Below the pieces are notes generated by a model. That model did no database searches and had not been told where the DNA came from. It saw only the letters and a program-made list of their open reading frames with translations. Shown piece after piece: positions 51,084 to 60,226 of a DNA stretch of 64,000 bases. The first letter of the stretch is position 1. Each line of letters starts with the position of its first letter. The DNA lies in assembly GCF_014203605.1 (NCBI RefSeq), contig NZ_JACHJJ010000035.1, positions 1 through 64,000 on the forward strand. Direction: 5' to 3'. This stretch comes from Thiemannella venezuelensis (GTDB taxonomy: Bacteria > Actinomycetota > Actinomycetes > Streptosporangiales > Streptosporangiaceae). Both the position numbers and the translations under genes were made by a program.

Positions 51084-51833
51084 ATGCTTGCCGCCCAACG
51101 CCGTGACCTGCTCCTCGAACGCCTGCGCACGGACGGCCGGATCATCGCCAAGGACCTCGCCGCCGAGCTCGGCATGTCCGAGGACAGCATCCGCCGTGAC
51201 CTGCGCGACCTCGCCGCGGCGGGGTTGTGCCAGCGCGTGTACGGCGGCGCGCTGCCCGCGTCGCCCGCGGTGGCCGACTACGCCGCGCGCCAGGACGTCC
51301 AGGTGCCCGGCAAGCAACGGGTGGCGGCCGCCGCGGCCGCGCTGGTCGAGCCGGGCGGCACGGTGATCCTCGACGGCGGCACGACCGCACTGGCCGTTGT
51401 GCGGGCGCTCCCCGCCGACCTGCGGGCCACCGTCGTGACGCACAGCCCGACCGTGGCCGTCGCGCTGGCCGACCACCGGGACGTGGAGGTCTACCTGATC
51501 GGCGGGCGGCTGTTCAAGCACTCGATGGTCGCCTGCGGCGCCGCCGCGATGGAGGCCGTGCGGGGGATCAACGCCGACCTCTTCCTTCTCGGCGTGACCG
51601 GCGTCCACCCGGAGGCGGGGCTGACCACCGGCGACGCCGACGAGGCCGCGATGAAGCGCGCCCTGGCGCGCCAGGCCGCCGACACCTACGTGCTGGCGAG
51701 CTCGGAGAAGATCGGCGCGGCGTCCCGGTTCGCCGTGCTGCCCCTGGCCGAGATCGCCGGAGTGATCACCGATGCGGGCGCGGACAGTCCCGCGGTGCGG
51801 GCGCTGGACGTGCCGGTCATCCATGCCCCGTGA
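51084..51833 (+). CDS. DeoR-family regulator
   Basis: This 249-residue regulator has a DeoR HTH (RIIAKDLAAELGMSEDSIRR, then GLCQRVYGGA) and the DeoRC sugar-phosphate sensor domain (VILDGGTTALAVVRAL, SPTVAVALADHRDVEVYLIG, DLFLLGVTGVHPEAGLT). AAGGAG precedes ATG 51084. The nearest divergent gene is the DUF4406 protein, suggesting nucleoside or sugar-phosphate control of it. Confidence 0.93.
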   Translation: MLAAQRRDLLLERLRTDGRIIAKDLAAELGMSEDSIRRDLRDLAAAGLCQRVYGGALPASPAVADYAARQDVQVPGKQRVAAAAAALVEPGGTVILDGGTTALAVVRALPADLRATVVTHSPTVAVALADHRDVEVYLIGGRLFKHSMVACGAAAMEAVRGINADLFLLGVTGVHPEAGLTTGDADEAAMKRALARQAADTYVLASSEKIGAASRFAVLPLAEIAGVITDAGADSPAVRALDVPVIHAP

Positions 51834-51907
51834 CATCCGCCCCGGGATGTCCCCCGCCCGCGGGTCGTACGGCGCCGCAGCACGGCCCGCGGCCCCGGGC
51901 GCGGGCC

Positions 51908-52930
51908 CTAGGCGGGGGTCTCGACCCGGAGCCGGGGCAGGGATTCGGGGTACTTCTCCCGGATGAACGTCACCAGGTGCTCGCGCATGTCGCACCGGAG
52001 GTCGAAGGCGCTGGCGGAGTCGGCGGCGCTCATCAGCGCGCGCACCTCCAGCAGGCCGTTGGGCAGGGTGTCGGTGACCTGCAGGACCCAGTCCTTCTGG
52101 TCCCAGAGCGGGTGCTCGCGCAGCGCGCGGTAGAGCTCGGTGCGCAGTTCCTCCACCGGGACCGACCAGTCCACCCGGAGCAGCACCGTGCCGATCACCC
52201 GGCTGCCGTGCCGGGTCCAGTTCTCGAAGGCGTTGGAGGTGAAGTAGGAGACCGGCAGGACCAGCCGCCGCTCGTCCCACAGGCGCAGGACCACGTAGGT
52301 GAGGGTCAGCTCCTCTATCCGGCCCCACTCGTCCTGGACCACGACCACGTCGTCCAGCCGGATCGCGTCGCTGAAGGCGAGCTGGAGCCCGGCCAGCAGG
52401 TTGCCGAGAGTGGACTGGGCGGCGATGCCGGCCACCACGCCCGCGATCCCGGCGGAGGCGAGCAGCCCGGCGCCCAGCGCCCTCACCTGGGGGAAGCTGA
52501 AGAGCATCGCGCCCAGCGCCACCACGACGACCACCGCCGTGGCGACCCGGCGGACCAGCGCGATCTGGGTGCGGATGCGGCGGGCCCGCCGGTTGCGCTC
52601 GCCCTCGACGGCGATCAGCCGTTCCAGGACGACGTCGGTGACCGCGTAGGCGGCCTGGATCACCAGCCAGGTGACGGCGGCGATCATGGCCAGGCCGACG
52701 GCCCGCTGGATCGCGGAGTCGGCCGCCGCGTCGGCCATCCCGGGTTCGTAGAACGTGTACACGGTCGCCGCGACCGCCGTGGCGAACCCCGGCCAGGTGC
52801 AGCGCCGTACCAGCGGACCGGCGAGGACCCACCGCTCGCCGATCAGCCGGGAGCGCAGCACCCTGCGCACCGCCTCCACGGCCGCGACGGCGGCCAGCAC
52901 GGACACGAGCATGATCATCCAGTCGGACAC
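51908..52930 (-). CDS. MscS-family mechanosensitive channel
   Basis: This 340-residue channel opens under membrane tension to relieve osmotic stress. About four TM helices lead to the pore helix and beta domain GIAAQSTLGNLLAGLQLAFS, then DAIRLDDVVVVQDEWGRIEE and VLPVSYFTSNAFENWTRHG. The GTG start is at 52930. It is downstream of nrdB's 3' end on the same strand with 60 bp between. Confidence 0.93.
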   Translation of the reverse strand: MSDWMIMLVSVLAAVAAVEAVRRVLRSRLIGERWVLAGPLVRRCTWPGFATAVAATVYTFYEPGMADAAADSAIQRAVGLAMIAAVTWLVIQAAYAVTDVVLERLIAVEGERNRRARRIRTQIALVRRVATAVVVVVALGAMLFSFPQVRALGAGLLASAGIAGVVAGIAAQSTLGNLLAGLQLAFSDAIRLDDVVVVQDEWGRIEELTLTYVVLRLWDERRLVLPVSYFTSNAFENWTRHGSRVIGTVLLRVDWSVPVEELRTELYRALREHPLWDQKDWVLQVTDTLPNGLLEVRALMSAADSASAFDLRCDMREHLVTFIREKYPESLPRLRVETPA

Positions 52931-52990
52931 CGGCAGCGCCCCTCCCGTCGGCTTTACCGACAGGTGGGTGCCCCTATGGGTGGCACATAT

Positions 52991-53986
52991 TCAGAAGGAC
53001 TCGTCGAAAGTGACATTCCCCTCAACAGCCACCTGGTAGGCCGAAACTCGGCGCTCGAAGAAGTTCGCCAGTTCCTGCACGTCCTGGAGCTCCATGAAGG
53101 CGAAGGGGTTGGCGGTGCCGTACCGGGCAGGCAGGCCGAGACGGGCCAGGCGCTGGTCGGCCACGTACTCCAGGTACCGCCGCATCTGCTCGACACTCAT
53201 CCCGGGCCGGCCCTCGCCGCACAGGTCGGCGGCGAAGGCCAGCTCGGCCGCGACCGCCTCCTCGACCATCCGGGTCACCTGCGCGCCGAGCTTGTCGTCG
53301 AACAGCTCGGGTTCCTCGGCTCGCACGGTGTCCACCACGCTGAAGGCGAACTCCATGTGCATGGACTCGTCACGGAACACCCAGTTCGTCCCGGTGGCCA
53401 GGCCGCCGAGCAGGCCGCGGGAGCGGAACCAGTAGACGTAGGCGAACGCGCCGTAGAAGAACAGGCCCTCGATGCAGGCGGCGAAGCAGATCAGGTTGAG
53501 CAGGAAGGCCCGCCGGTCGTCCTGCGACTCCAGTCTCCGCAGCCCGCCGAGCGAGTCGATCCAGCGGAAGCAGAACTCGGCCTTGTCCCGGATGGACGGG
53601 ATGTGCTCGACCGCGGCGAAGGCCTTGGCGCGCTCGTCGTGGTCGGGAAGGTAGGTGTCGAGCAGGGTCAGGTAGAACTGCACGTGCACGGCCTCCTCGA
53701 ACAGCTGCCTGCTGAGGTAGAGCCGCGCCTCGGGCGCGTTGACGTGCTGGTAGAGGTTGAGGACCAGGTTGTTGGCCACGATCGAGTCGCCGGTCGCGAA
53801 GAACGCCACCAGGCGGTTGATCAGGTGGCGCTCCTGCGGGGTCATCTTCGCCAGGTCGGCGAGGTCGGAGTGGAGGTCCACCTCCTCCACCGTCCAGGTG
53901 TTGCGGATGGCGGCCCGGTACCGCTCGTAGAAGTCCGGGTAGCGCATGGGGCGCAGGGTCAGGTCCATGCCGGGGTCGAGCAACAT
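52991..53986 (-). CDS. nrdB: Class Ia ribonucleotide reductase, beta subunit
   Basis: This 331-residue small subunit holds the di-iron/tyrosyl radical cofactor. FEEAVHVQFYLTLLD contains the metal ligands Glu and His and the radical Tyr four residues after the His. The second Glu/Glu/His set is in CIEGLFFYGAF and DESMHMEFAF. The C-terminus (QVAVEGNVTFDESF) is the usual alpha-binding tail. It follows nrdA by 71 bp and shares its cobalamin riboswitch. Confidence 0.96.
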   Translation of the reverse strand: MLLDPGMDLTLRPMRYPDFYERYRAAIRNTWTVEEVDLHSDLADLAKMTPQERHLINRLVAFFATGDSIVANNLVLNLYQHVNAPEARLYLSRQLFEEAVHVQFYLTLLDTYLPDHDERAKAFAAVEHIPSIRDKAEFCFRWIDSLGGLRRLESQDDRRAFLLNLICFAACIEGLFFYGAFAYVYWFRSRGLLGGLATGTNWVFRDESMHMEFAFSVVDTVRAEEPELFDDKLGAQVTRMVEEAVAAELAFAADLCGEGRPGMSVEQMRRYLEYVADQRLARLGLPARYGTANPFAFMELQDVQELANFFERRVSAYQVAVEGNVTFDESF

Positions 53987-54057
53987 CGGGGAAGGCCTCT
54001 CGGGAAGTTCTCTTGCGGGCAGGCGGGCGGCTGCGGCAGCCGCCCGCCCGGGGGCGT

Positions 54058-56310
54058 CTACTGGCAGGCGTCGCAGTACTCGGGGTTCTCCAGGGAGCAC
54101 GCGACGGCGTCGGGGTCGGCGGCGGACGCGGCGGCCGGCTGGGCCACGGTGGTCTGGGCGATCCGGGTGGCGGGCCGCGAGCGCAGGTAGTAGGTGGTCT
54201 TCAGGCCGGACTTCCAGGCGTAGGCGTACATCGAGGAGAGCTTGCCGATGGTCGGCGTGGCCATGAAGAGGTTCAGCGACTGCGACTGGTCGATGTACGG
54301 CGTGCGCGCGGCGGCCAGGTCGATCAGCGCCTTCTGCGGCAGCTCCCACGCGGTCCGGTAGAGGGCCTTCAGGTCCGCCGGGACCTCCGGGATGTCCTGG
54401 ACCGAGCCGTCCGCCCGCTTGATCGCGTCGCGGACCTGCGGGGTCCACAGGCCGCGCGCCTGCAGGTCGCGGACGAGGTAGCGGTTGACCTGGAGGAACT
54501 CCCCCGAGAGGGTCTCGCGCTTGAAGACGTTGGAGACCTGCGGCTCGATGCACTCGTAGCAGCCGGCGATGGAGGCGATCGTGGCGGTCGGCGCGATCGC
54601 GATCATCAGCGAGTTGCGCAGCCCGGTCTCGGCGATCTTCGCGCGGAGCGCGTCCCACTCGGCCGAGCGGGCGGCGCCGTAGTGGTCGGGGTGGAGCACG
54701 CCCCCGGCGGCCCGCGTGTCGCCGTAGGAGGGGTGCCTGCCCCGCTCGGCGGCCAGGTCGGCGGAGGTGCCGTAGGCGGCCAGGGCGATCTCCTCGGCGA
54801 TGCGGGTGGACAGCTCCAGCGCCCCGGGCGAGTCGAACGGCAGGCGCAGCGCGAAGAACACGTCGGCCAGGCCCATCACGCCCAGCCCGATCGGCCGCCA
54901 GCGCCGGTTGGCGGCCTCGGCCTCGGGGGTCGGGTAGAAGCCCAGGTCGATGGTGCGGTCCAGGAAGCGCACGGCGGTCCGCACGGTACGGCGCAGCCGC
55001 GCCCAGTCCAGCCCGTCGCCCTCCGGGGACGGGGCCAGGTGGGCGGCGAGGTTGACCGAGCCGAGGTTGCAGACGGCGGTCTCGGCGTCGCTGGTGACCT
55101 CCAGGATCTCGGTGCAGAGGTTGGACAGGTGGATGACGTTCTCCGGGCGGGCGGTCTGGTTGGAGGTGCGGTTGGCCGCGTCCTTGAAGGTCATCCAGCC
55201 GTTGCCGGTCTGCGCGAGCGTGCGCATCATCCGGCCGTAGAGGGTGCGGGCCGGGATCCGCCGGACGGCCATGCCCTCGGCCTCGGCGGCCCGGTAGGCC
55301 TCGTCGAAGGCGGCGCCGTACAGGTCGGTGAGGTGCGGGACCTGCTTGGGGTCGAACAGCGACCACTCCGCGTCGGCCTCGACCCGGCGCATGAACTCGT
55401 CGGGGACCCAGTTGGCCAGGTTGAGGTTGTGGGTGCGGCGGGCGTCCTCGCCGGTGTTGTCGCGCAGCTCCAGGAACTCCTCGACGTCGGCGTGCCAGGT
55501 CTCCAGGTAGACGCAGGCCGCGCCCTTGCGGCGGCCGCCCTGGTTGACCGCCGCGACGCTGGAGTCCAGGGTGCGCAGCCAGGGGACGATGCCGTTGGAG
55601 TGGCCGTTGGTGCCCCGGATCAGCGAGCCCCGGGAGCGCACCCGGGTCCAGGAGACGCCGATGCCTCCGGCGTACTTCGACAACCGCGCGACCTGCCCGT
55701 ACCGCTCGTAGATCGCCTCCAGCTCGTCGCGCGGCGAGTCGAGCAGGAAGCACGACGACAGCTGCGGGCGGCGGGCGCCGGAGTTGAACAGGGTGGGCGA
55801 GCTGGGCAGGTAGGACAGGCTCGCCATGAGGCCGTACAGCTCGGCGGCCTCGGCGACGGTCTCCGACAGGCCGCAGGCCACCCGGAGGAAGAAGTGCTGC
55901 GGGCGCTCCAGGACCTTGCGGGTCTCGGGGTGGCGCAGCAGGTAGCGGTCGTAGACGGTGCGCAGGCCGAAGTACTCGAACGCGGTCTCCGCCGTGATCA
56001 GGGCGTCCAGCTCGGCGGCGTGCGCGGCGACGAAGGCGGCGGTCCGCTCGGCGACCAGCCCGGCGGCGTGGGTGGCGGCGACGGACTCGGAGAAGGTCCG
56101 CACACCGTGCTCGGCGGCCTCGTCGGCGATCAGCCCGGCCAGCAGCCGGGCCGCGGTGCGGGAGTTCTCCGGGTCGGTGATCACCCGGGCGGCGGCCTCC
56201 TCGATGGCCAGCCGGCGCTCGGCCGGGCTCTGCCCGGAGCCTCCGGCGTTCGTCCCGGCGCCCGTCCCGGCATCCGTCCCGGCATTCGTCTCGGCCACGG
56301 TCTGTGTCAC
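54058..56310 (-). CDS. nrdA: Class Ia ribonucleotide reductase, alpha subunit
   Basis: This 750-residue large subunit reduces ribonucleotides to deoxyribonucleotides. It has the active-site segments NSGARRPQLSSCFLLD, NLCTEILEV, IAIAPTATIASIAGC and a C-terminal redox pair in EYCDACQ. The first ~70 residues are a Gly/Thr/Ala-rich tail plus a short helix block and do not resemble an ATP-cone. The GTG at 56310 is preceded by GGGGTGG. A cobalamin riboswitch lies 200 nt upstream, so B12 should switch this B12-independent enzyme off. Confidence 0.95.
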   Translation of the reverse strand: MTQTVAETNAGTDAGTGAGTNAGGSGQSPAERRLAIEEAAARVITDPENSRTAARLLAGLIADEAAEHGVRTFSESVAATHAAGLVAERTAAFVAAHAAELDALITAETAFEYFGLRTVYDRYLLRHPETRKVLERPQHFFLRVACGLSETVAEAAELYGLMASLSYLPSSPTLFNSGARRPQLSSCFLLDSPRDELEAIYERYGQVARLSKYAGGIGVSWTRVRSRGSLIRGTNGHSNGIVPWLRTLDSSVAAVNQGGRRKGAACVYLETWHADVEEFLELRDNTGEDARRTHNLNLANWVPDEFMRRVEADAEWSLFDPKQVPHLTDLYGAAFDEAYRAAEAEGMAVRRIPARTLYGRMMRTLAQTGNGWMTFKDAANRTSNQTARPENVIHLSNLCTEILEVTSDAETAVCNLGSVNLAAHLAPSPEGDGLDWARLRRTVRTAVRFLDRTIDLGFYPTPEAEAANRRWRPIGLGVMGLADVFFALRLPFDSPGALELSTRIAEEIALAAYGTSADLAAERGRHPSYGDTRAAGGVLHPDHYGAARSAEWDALRAKIAETGLRNSLMIAIAPTATIASIAGCYECIEPQVSNVFKRETLSGEFLQVNRYLVRDLQARGLWTPQVRDAIKRADGSVQDIPEVPADLKALYRTAWELPQKALIDLAAARTPYIDQSQSLNLFMATPTIGKLSSMYAYAWKSGLKTTYYLRSRPATRIAQTTVAQPAAASAADPDAVACSLENPEYCDACQ

Positions 56311-56370
56311 GTGCCACCCCTCGCGTTCCCCGTGCGGTACGGCTCTCGCGGGTGGGCACACGGCTGACGC

Positions 56371-56410
56371 GGCCCGCGGGCATGCGCCGGGACCGCCCCG
56401 TCCGCGGGCC
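56371..56410 (-). terminator. Candidate expression-platform hairpin for the nrdA leader
   Basis: GGCCCGCGG (56371-56379) and CCGCGGGCC (56402-56410) form a perfect 9-bp stem with a 22-nt loop between the aptamer and the nrdA start. No U-tract follows, so Rho-dependent or ribosome-blocking control is as likely as intrinsic termination. Confidence 0.4.
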
Positions 56411-56511
56411 CTCCCTCGAGGCCCTGGACTCCTTCGGCGTGGTCGCGCACGGCGGGCCCGCACGGGACCGGGGGTTCACCGCCCGCCCGCGCGCTCTCGC
56501 CGCACTCCACG

Positions 56512-56689
56512 CGTCACCGGCAGGTCTTCGGACTCACGGGCGCCGTGCCTGTTCCTACTGGCCGTCGCTTCCCAGGTCTCCCCAGTGCTCATCCATGACG
56601 GCGGTCGTTCCCGTTCACCGCTGCGGGGCAGTCCCGGAGTCGCACCGGGTTCCCTCTTTCCCCGCCCCTCTCGGGGCGAACCAGCAACG
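56512..56689 (-). ncRNA. Cobalamin (B12) riboswitch aptamer
   Basis: Read on the minus strand, the RNA has GGGAACCCGGTGCGACTCCG, then ACTGCCCCGCAGCGGT, and the B12 box GAGTCCGAAGACCTGCC (56535-56519). A nine-pair P1 stem closes the ends (CGTTGCTGG at 56689-56681 with CCGGTGACG at 56520-56512, including wobble pairs). The aptamer of about 178 nt is directly upstream of nrdA and is in line with known B12 control of actinobacterial nrdABS. Confidence 0.93.
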
Positions 56690-56696
56690 AGGAAGG

Positions 56697-56724
56697 ATCC
56701 TACATCTAGTGGCGCTCGGCGCAA
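56697..56724 (-). promoter_or_regulatory. nrdA leader promoter
   Basis: On the minus strand, TTGCGC (56724-56719) and TAGGAT (56702-56697) are 16 bp apart, placing the transcript start next to the aptamer's 5' end. Confidence 0.5.
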
Positions 56725-56743
56725 CCGGTCCCACAACTTGTGT
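56697..56743 (-). promoter_or_regulatory. nrdR box: Two degenerate NrdR-box-like sites
   Basis: ACACAAGTTGTGG (from 56743) and CCACTAGATGTAGG (from 56712) each resemble the NrdR box consensus, with 9 and 11 of 16 positions by eye. Their centres are about 31 bp apart, the classic spacing. They overlap the promoter, as expected for NrdR repression. Confidence 0.45.
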
Positions 56744-56752
56744 CGGATGCGC

Positions 56753-57829
56753 TCATCCTGTGGTGGATGCGCTCAGCAGCCCGAACTCGTGGAGTGCCTC
56801 CCTCGTGCGCCGGGTCTCGGTGGCCAGCCACGTGCGGAAGTCGTCCCCGCTCAGGTGGACGCGGTCCCAGCCCTCCCGCGCGCACCGGTCCCGCCAGCGG
56901 GGGGAGGCGTCGAGGCGGTCGCAGAGCGCGACGGCGGCGGCGCGGTCGCCGTCGTCCATCCCCCGGGGGCCGAGCACTCCGTACCAGTCGCTGTACTCCA
57001 GCCGGATCTCCAGCTCCATCAGCGTCGGCGCGTCGATGCCGTCGATCCGGTCCGCGGCGGAGACCGCCAGCGGACGCAGGCGGCCCGCGGCCACCTCCGC
57101 GGCGAAGGAGCGGGCCGGGCCCAGGAGCGCGGTGGTCCGCCCGCCGTGCAGGGCCTCGGAGGCGTCGGCCAGGCCGGGGTATCCGGCGTAGTCGAGCAGC
57201 CGGGTGTCCACCCCGAGGCACTTGCCGATCAGGCCGTAGAGGACGTGGTCGGGACCGCCCGCCGTCCGGCCGCCCACCACGAGCCCGGCGGGGTCGCGCC
57301 GGAGGGCGGCGGCGAAGTCCTCGAAGGAGCGCAGGGGCGAGCCGGTGGAGACGACCAGCGCGGCCCAGTCGCCGACCAGGCGGGCCAGCGGGGTCGCCTG
57401 GCCGGCGACCGAGGGACCGCCCGACAGCTCCGCCGCGGTGACCACCGCCATCCCGGTCAGCAGCAGCCTGCCCTCCATGGCGAACGAGACGCCGGGCGCG
57501 CCGGGTGCCGCACCGGGGCGGCCGCCCGCACCGGCCACCGCGACCGGCGGCGCACCCGCCGCCGCGACCGGCGCACCACCGGTCCCGCCGCCGGCGTCCG
57601 GCCCGCCGCCGGACGCGACCCCGGCCTGCGCGGCCAGCCCGTCGCCGGCCGCGACCTCGGCCAGGGCCCGGGCGAGGCGGGCCCAGCGCTGCCCGCGCAC
57701 CGGCGGCACGGCGACGGACAGCCTGCCCGTCATCGGCACTCCCGCCCCGCCTCCGGCGCCGGTCAGGCCGCACCCGGCCGCGGCGGCCGCCACTCCCGCG
57801 GTGAGCGTGAGGAACCTCCTGCGACGCAT
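56753..57829 (-). CDS. Orphan TTT-family (Bug) substrate-binding lipoprotein
   Basis: This 358-residue receptor has a twin-arginine-like lipoprotein signal (MRRRRFLTLTAGVAAAAAGC). The mature domain follows the tripartite tricarboxylate transporter receptor pattern: GGRTAGGPDHVLYGLIGKCL, then LLDYAGYPGLADASEALHGG and RLRPLAVSAADRIDGIDAPT. A Gly/Ala/Pro-rich insert occupies about residues 68-110. No tctA/tctB membrane genes are nearby, so it may serve a distant transporter or a sensor. Confidence 0.85.
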   Translation of the reverse strand: MRRRRFLTLTAGVAAAAAGCGLTGAGGGAGVPMTGRLSVAVPPVRGQRWARLARALAEVAAGDGLAAQAGVASGGGPDAGGGTGGAPVAAAGAPPVAVAGAGGRPGAAPGAPGVSFAMEGRLLLTGMAVVTAAELSGGPSVAGQATPLARLVGDWAALVVSTGSPLRSFEDFAAALRRDPAGLVVGGRTAGGPDHVLYGLIGKCLGVDTRLLDYAGYPGLADASEALHGGRTTALLGPARSFAAEVAAGRLRPLAVSAADRIDGIDAPTLMELEIRLEYSDWYGVLGPRGMDDGDRAAAVALCDRLDASPRWRDRCAREGWDRVHLSGDDFRTWLATETRRTREALHEFGLLSASTTG

Positions 57830-57910
57830 CGGCGCCCCTTTCCCAGGGTCTTCCGGTACCTGCAGGTTACAAGTCGGTCACGCTCCGCCATCGGGCGGGG
57901 TCGGGGGCGG

Positions 57911-59731
<1,821 letters not shown>

Positions 59732-59795
59732 TTTTCAGCCATCCCCTCTCATGGACGTCACGTGCTGATTTATGCCTTTTCATCCAGCTACCCGG

Positions 59796-60071
59796 TCATC
59801 CGTAGACGATCCTGCGGAGCTGGCGCACCGAGAGCTCGGGCGCCGCGACCCGGCGGCCCGGCAGCTCCGCGGCGATCCGGGGAAAGATCTCGTCGTTGAC
59901 CAGCCCCTTCCCCTTGAGCTCGGCGTGGCGCCGCCGGACGAACTCCTCGACCGGCTCGGAGAAGTAGGCCAGCACGTCCGCCACCACCCGCGCCGCCTCC
60001 CCGGGCCCGAGCGCGCTCGTCCGGGTCAGGTGGGCGATCAGATCCTCATGCGGATGCCAGGTGGTGGACAC
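59796..60071 (-). CDS. Conserved small protein of unknown function
   Basis: This 91-residue protein from GTG 60071 contains HEDLIAHLTRTSALGPGEAA, then PVEEFVRRRHAELKGKGLVN, and ends in LSVRQLRRIVYG. It is helical and charged, and similar small proteins are conserved in actinobacteria. The ATG at 60155 would add a Cys/Lys-rich leader of 28 residues. No good Shine-Dalgarno decides between them. It lies 64 bp upstream of glmS on the same strand. Confidence 0.6.
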   Translation of the reverse strand: MSTTWHPHEDLIAHLTRTSALGPGEAARVVADVLAYFSEPVEEFVRRRHAELKGKGLVNDEIFPRIAAELPGRRVAAPELSVRQLRRIVYG

Positions 60072-60114
60072 AGAGCAGGACGATATGCAGCACAGAGACG
60101 ATTTACCAAGTTTT

Positions 60115-60132
60115 CTGCCCGATTTCGGGCAG
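60115..60132. other. Short hairpin upstream of the amidase gene
   Basis: CTGCCCGA and TCGGGCAG pair perfectly around a TT loop in the divergent spacer. It could be a terminator or an operator; the data do not decide. Confidence 0.35.
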
Positions 60133-60135
60133 GGA

Positions 60136-60164
60136 TTGACCACTTCCTCTTTCATCCATATCGC
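60136..60164 (+). promoter_or_regulatory. Promoter of the muralytic protein gene
   Basis: TTGACC (60136-60141) and TATCGC (60159-60164) have a 17-bp spacer and lie about 63 bp upstream of ATG 60227. Confidence 0.55.
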
Positions 60165-60226
60165 TTTCGTGACTCTCGGTAGTCAATGGCGACCATGGGT
60201 AGTGATCGGGACGGGAGGAACTACAT

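Noticed and set aside
53987-56479. Open frame extending nrdB upstream through nrdA
   Set aside because: It is an out-of-frame reading of nrdA. ATG 53986 begins a normal-length NrdB.
57830-57910. glmS ribozyme or other riboswitch near glmS
   Set aside because: The short gap after glmS is downstream of it, and the upstream 64 bp is too short and lacks any conserved ribozyme core.
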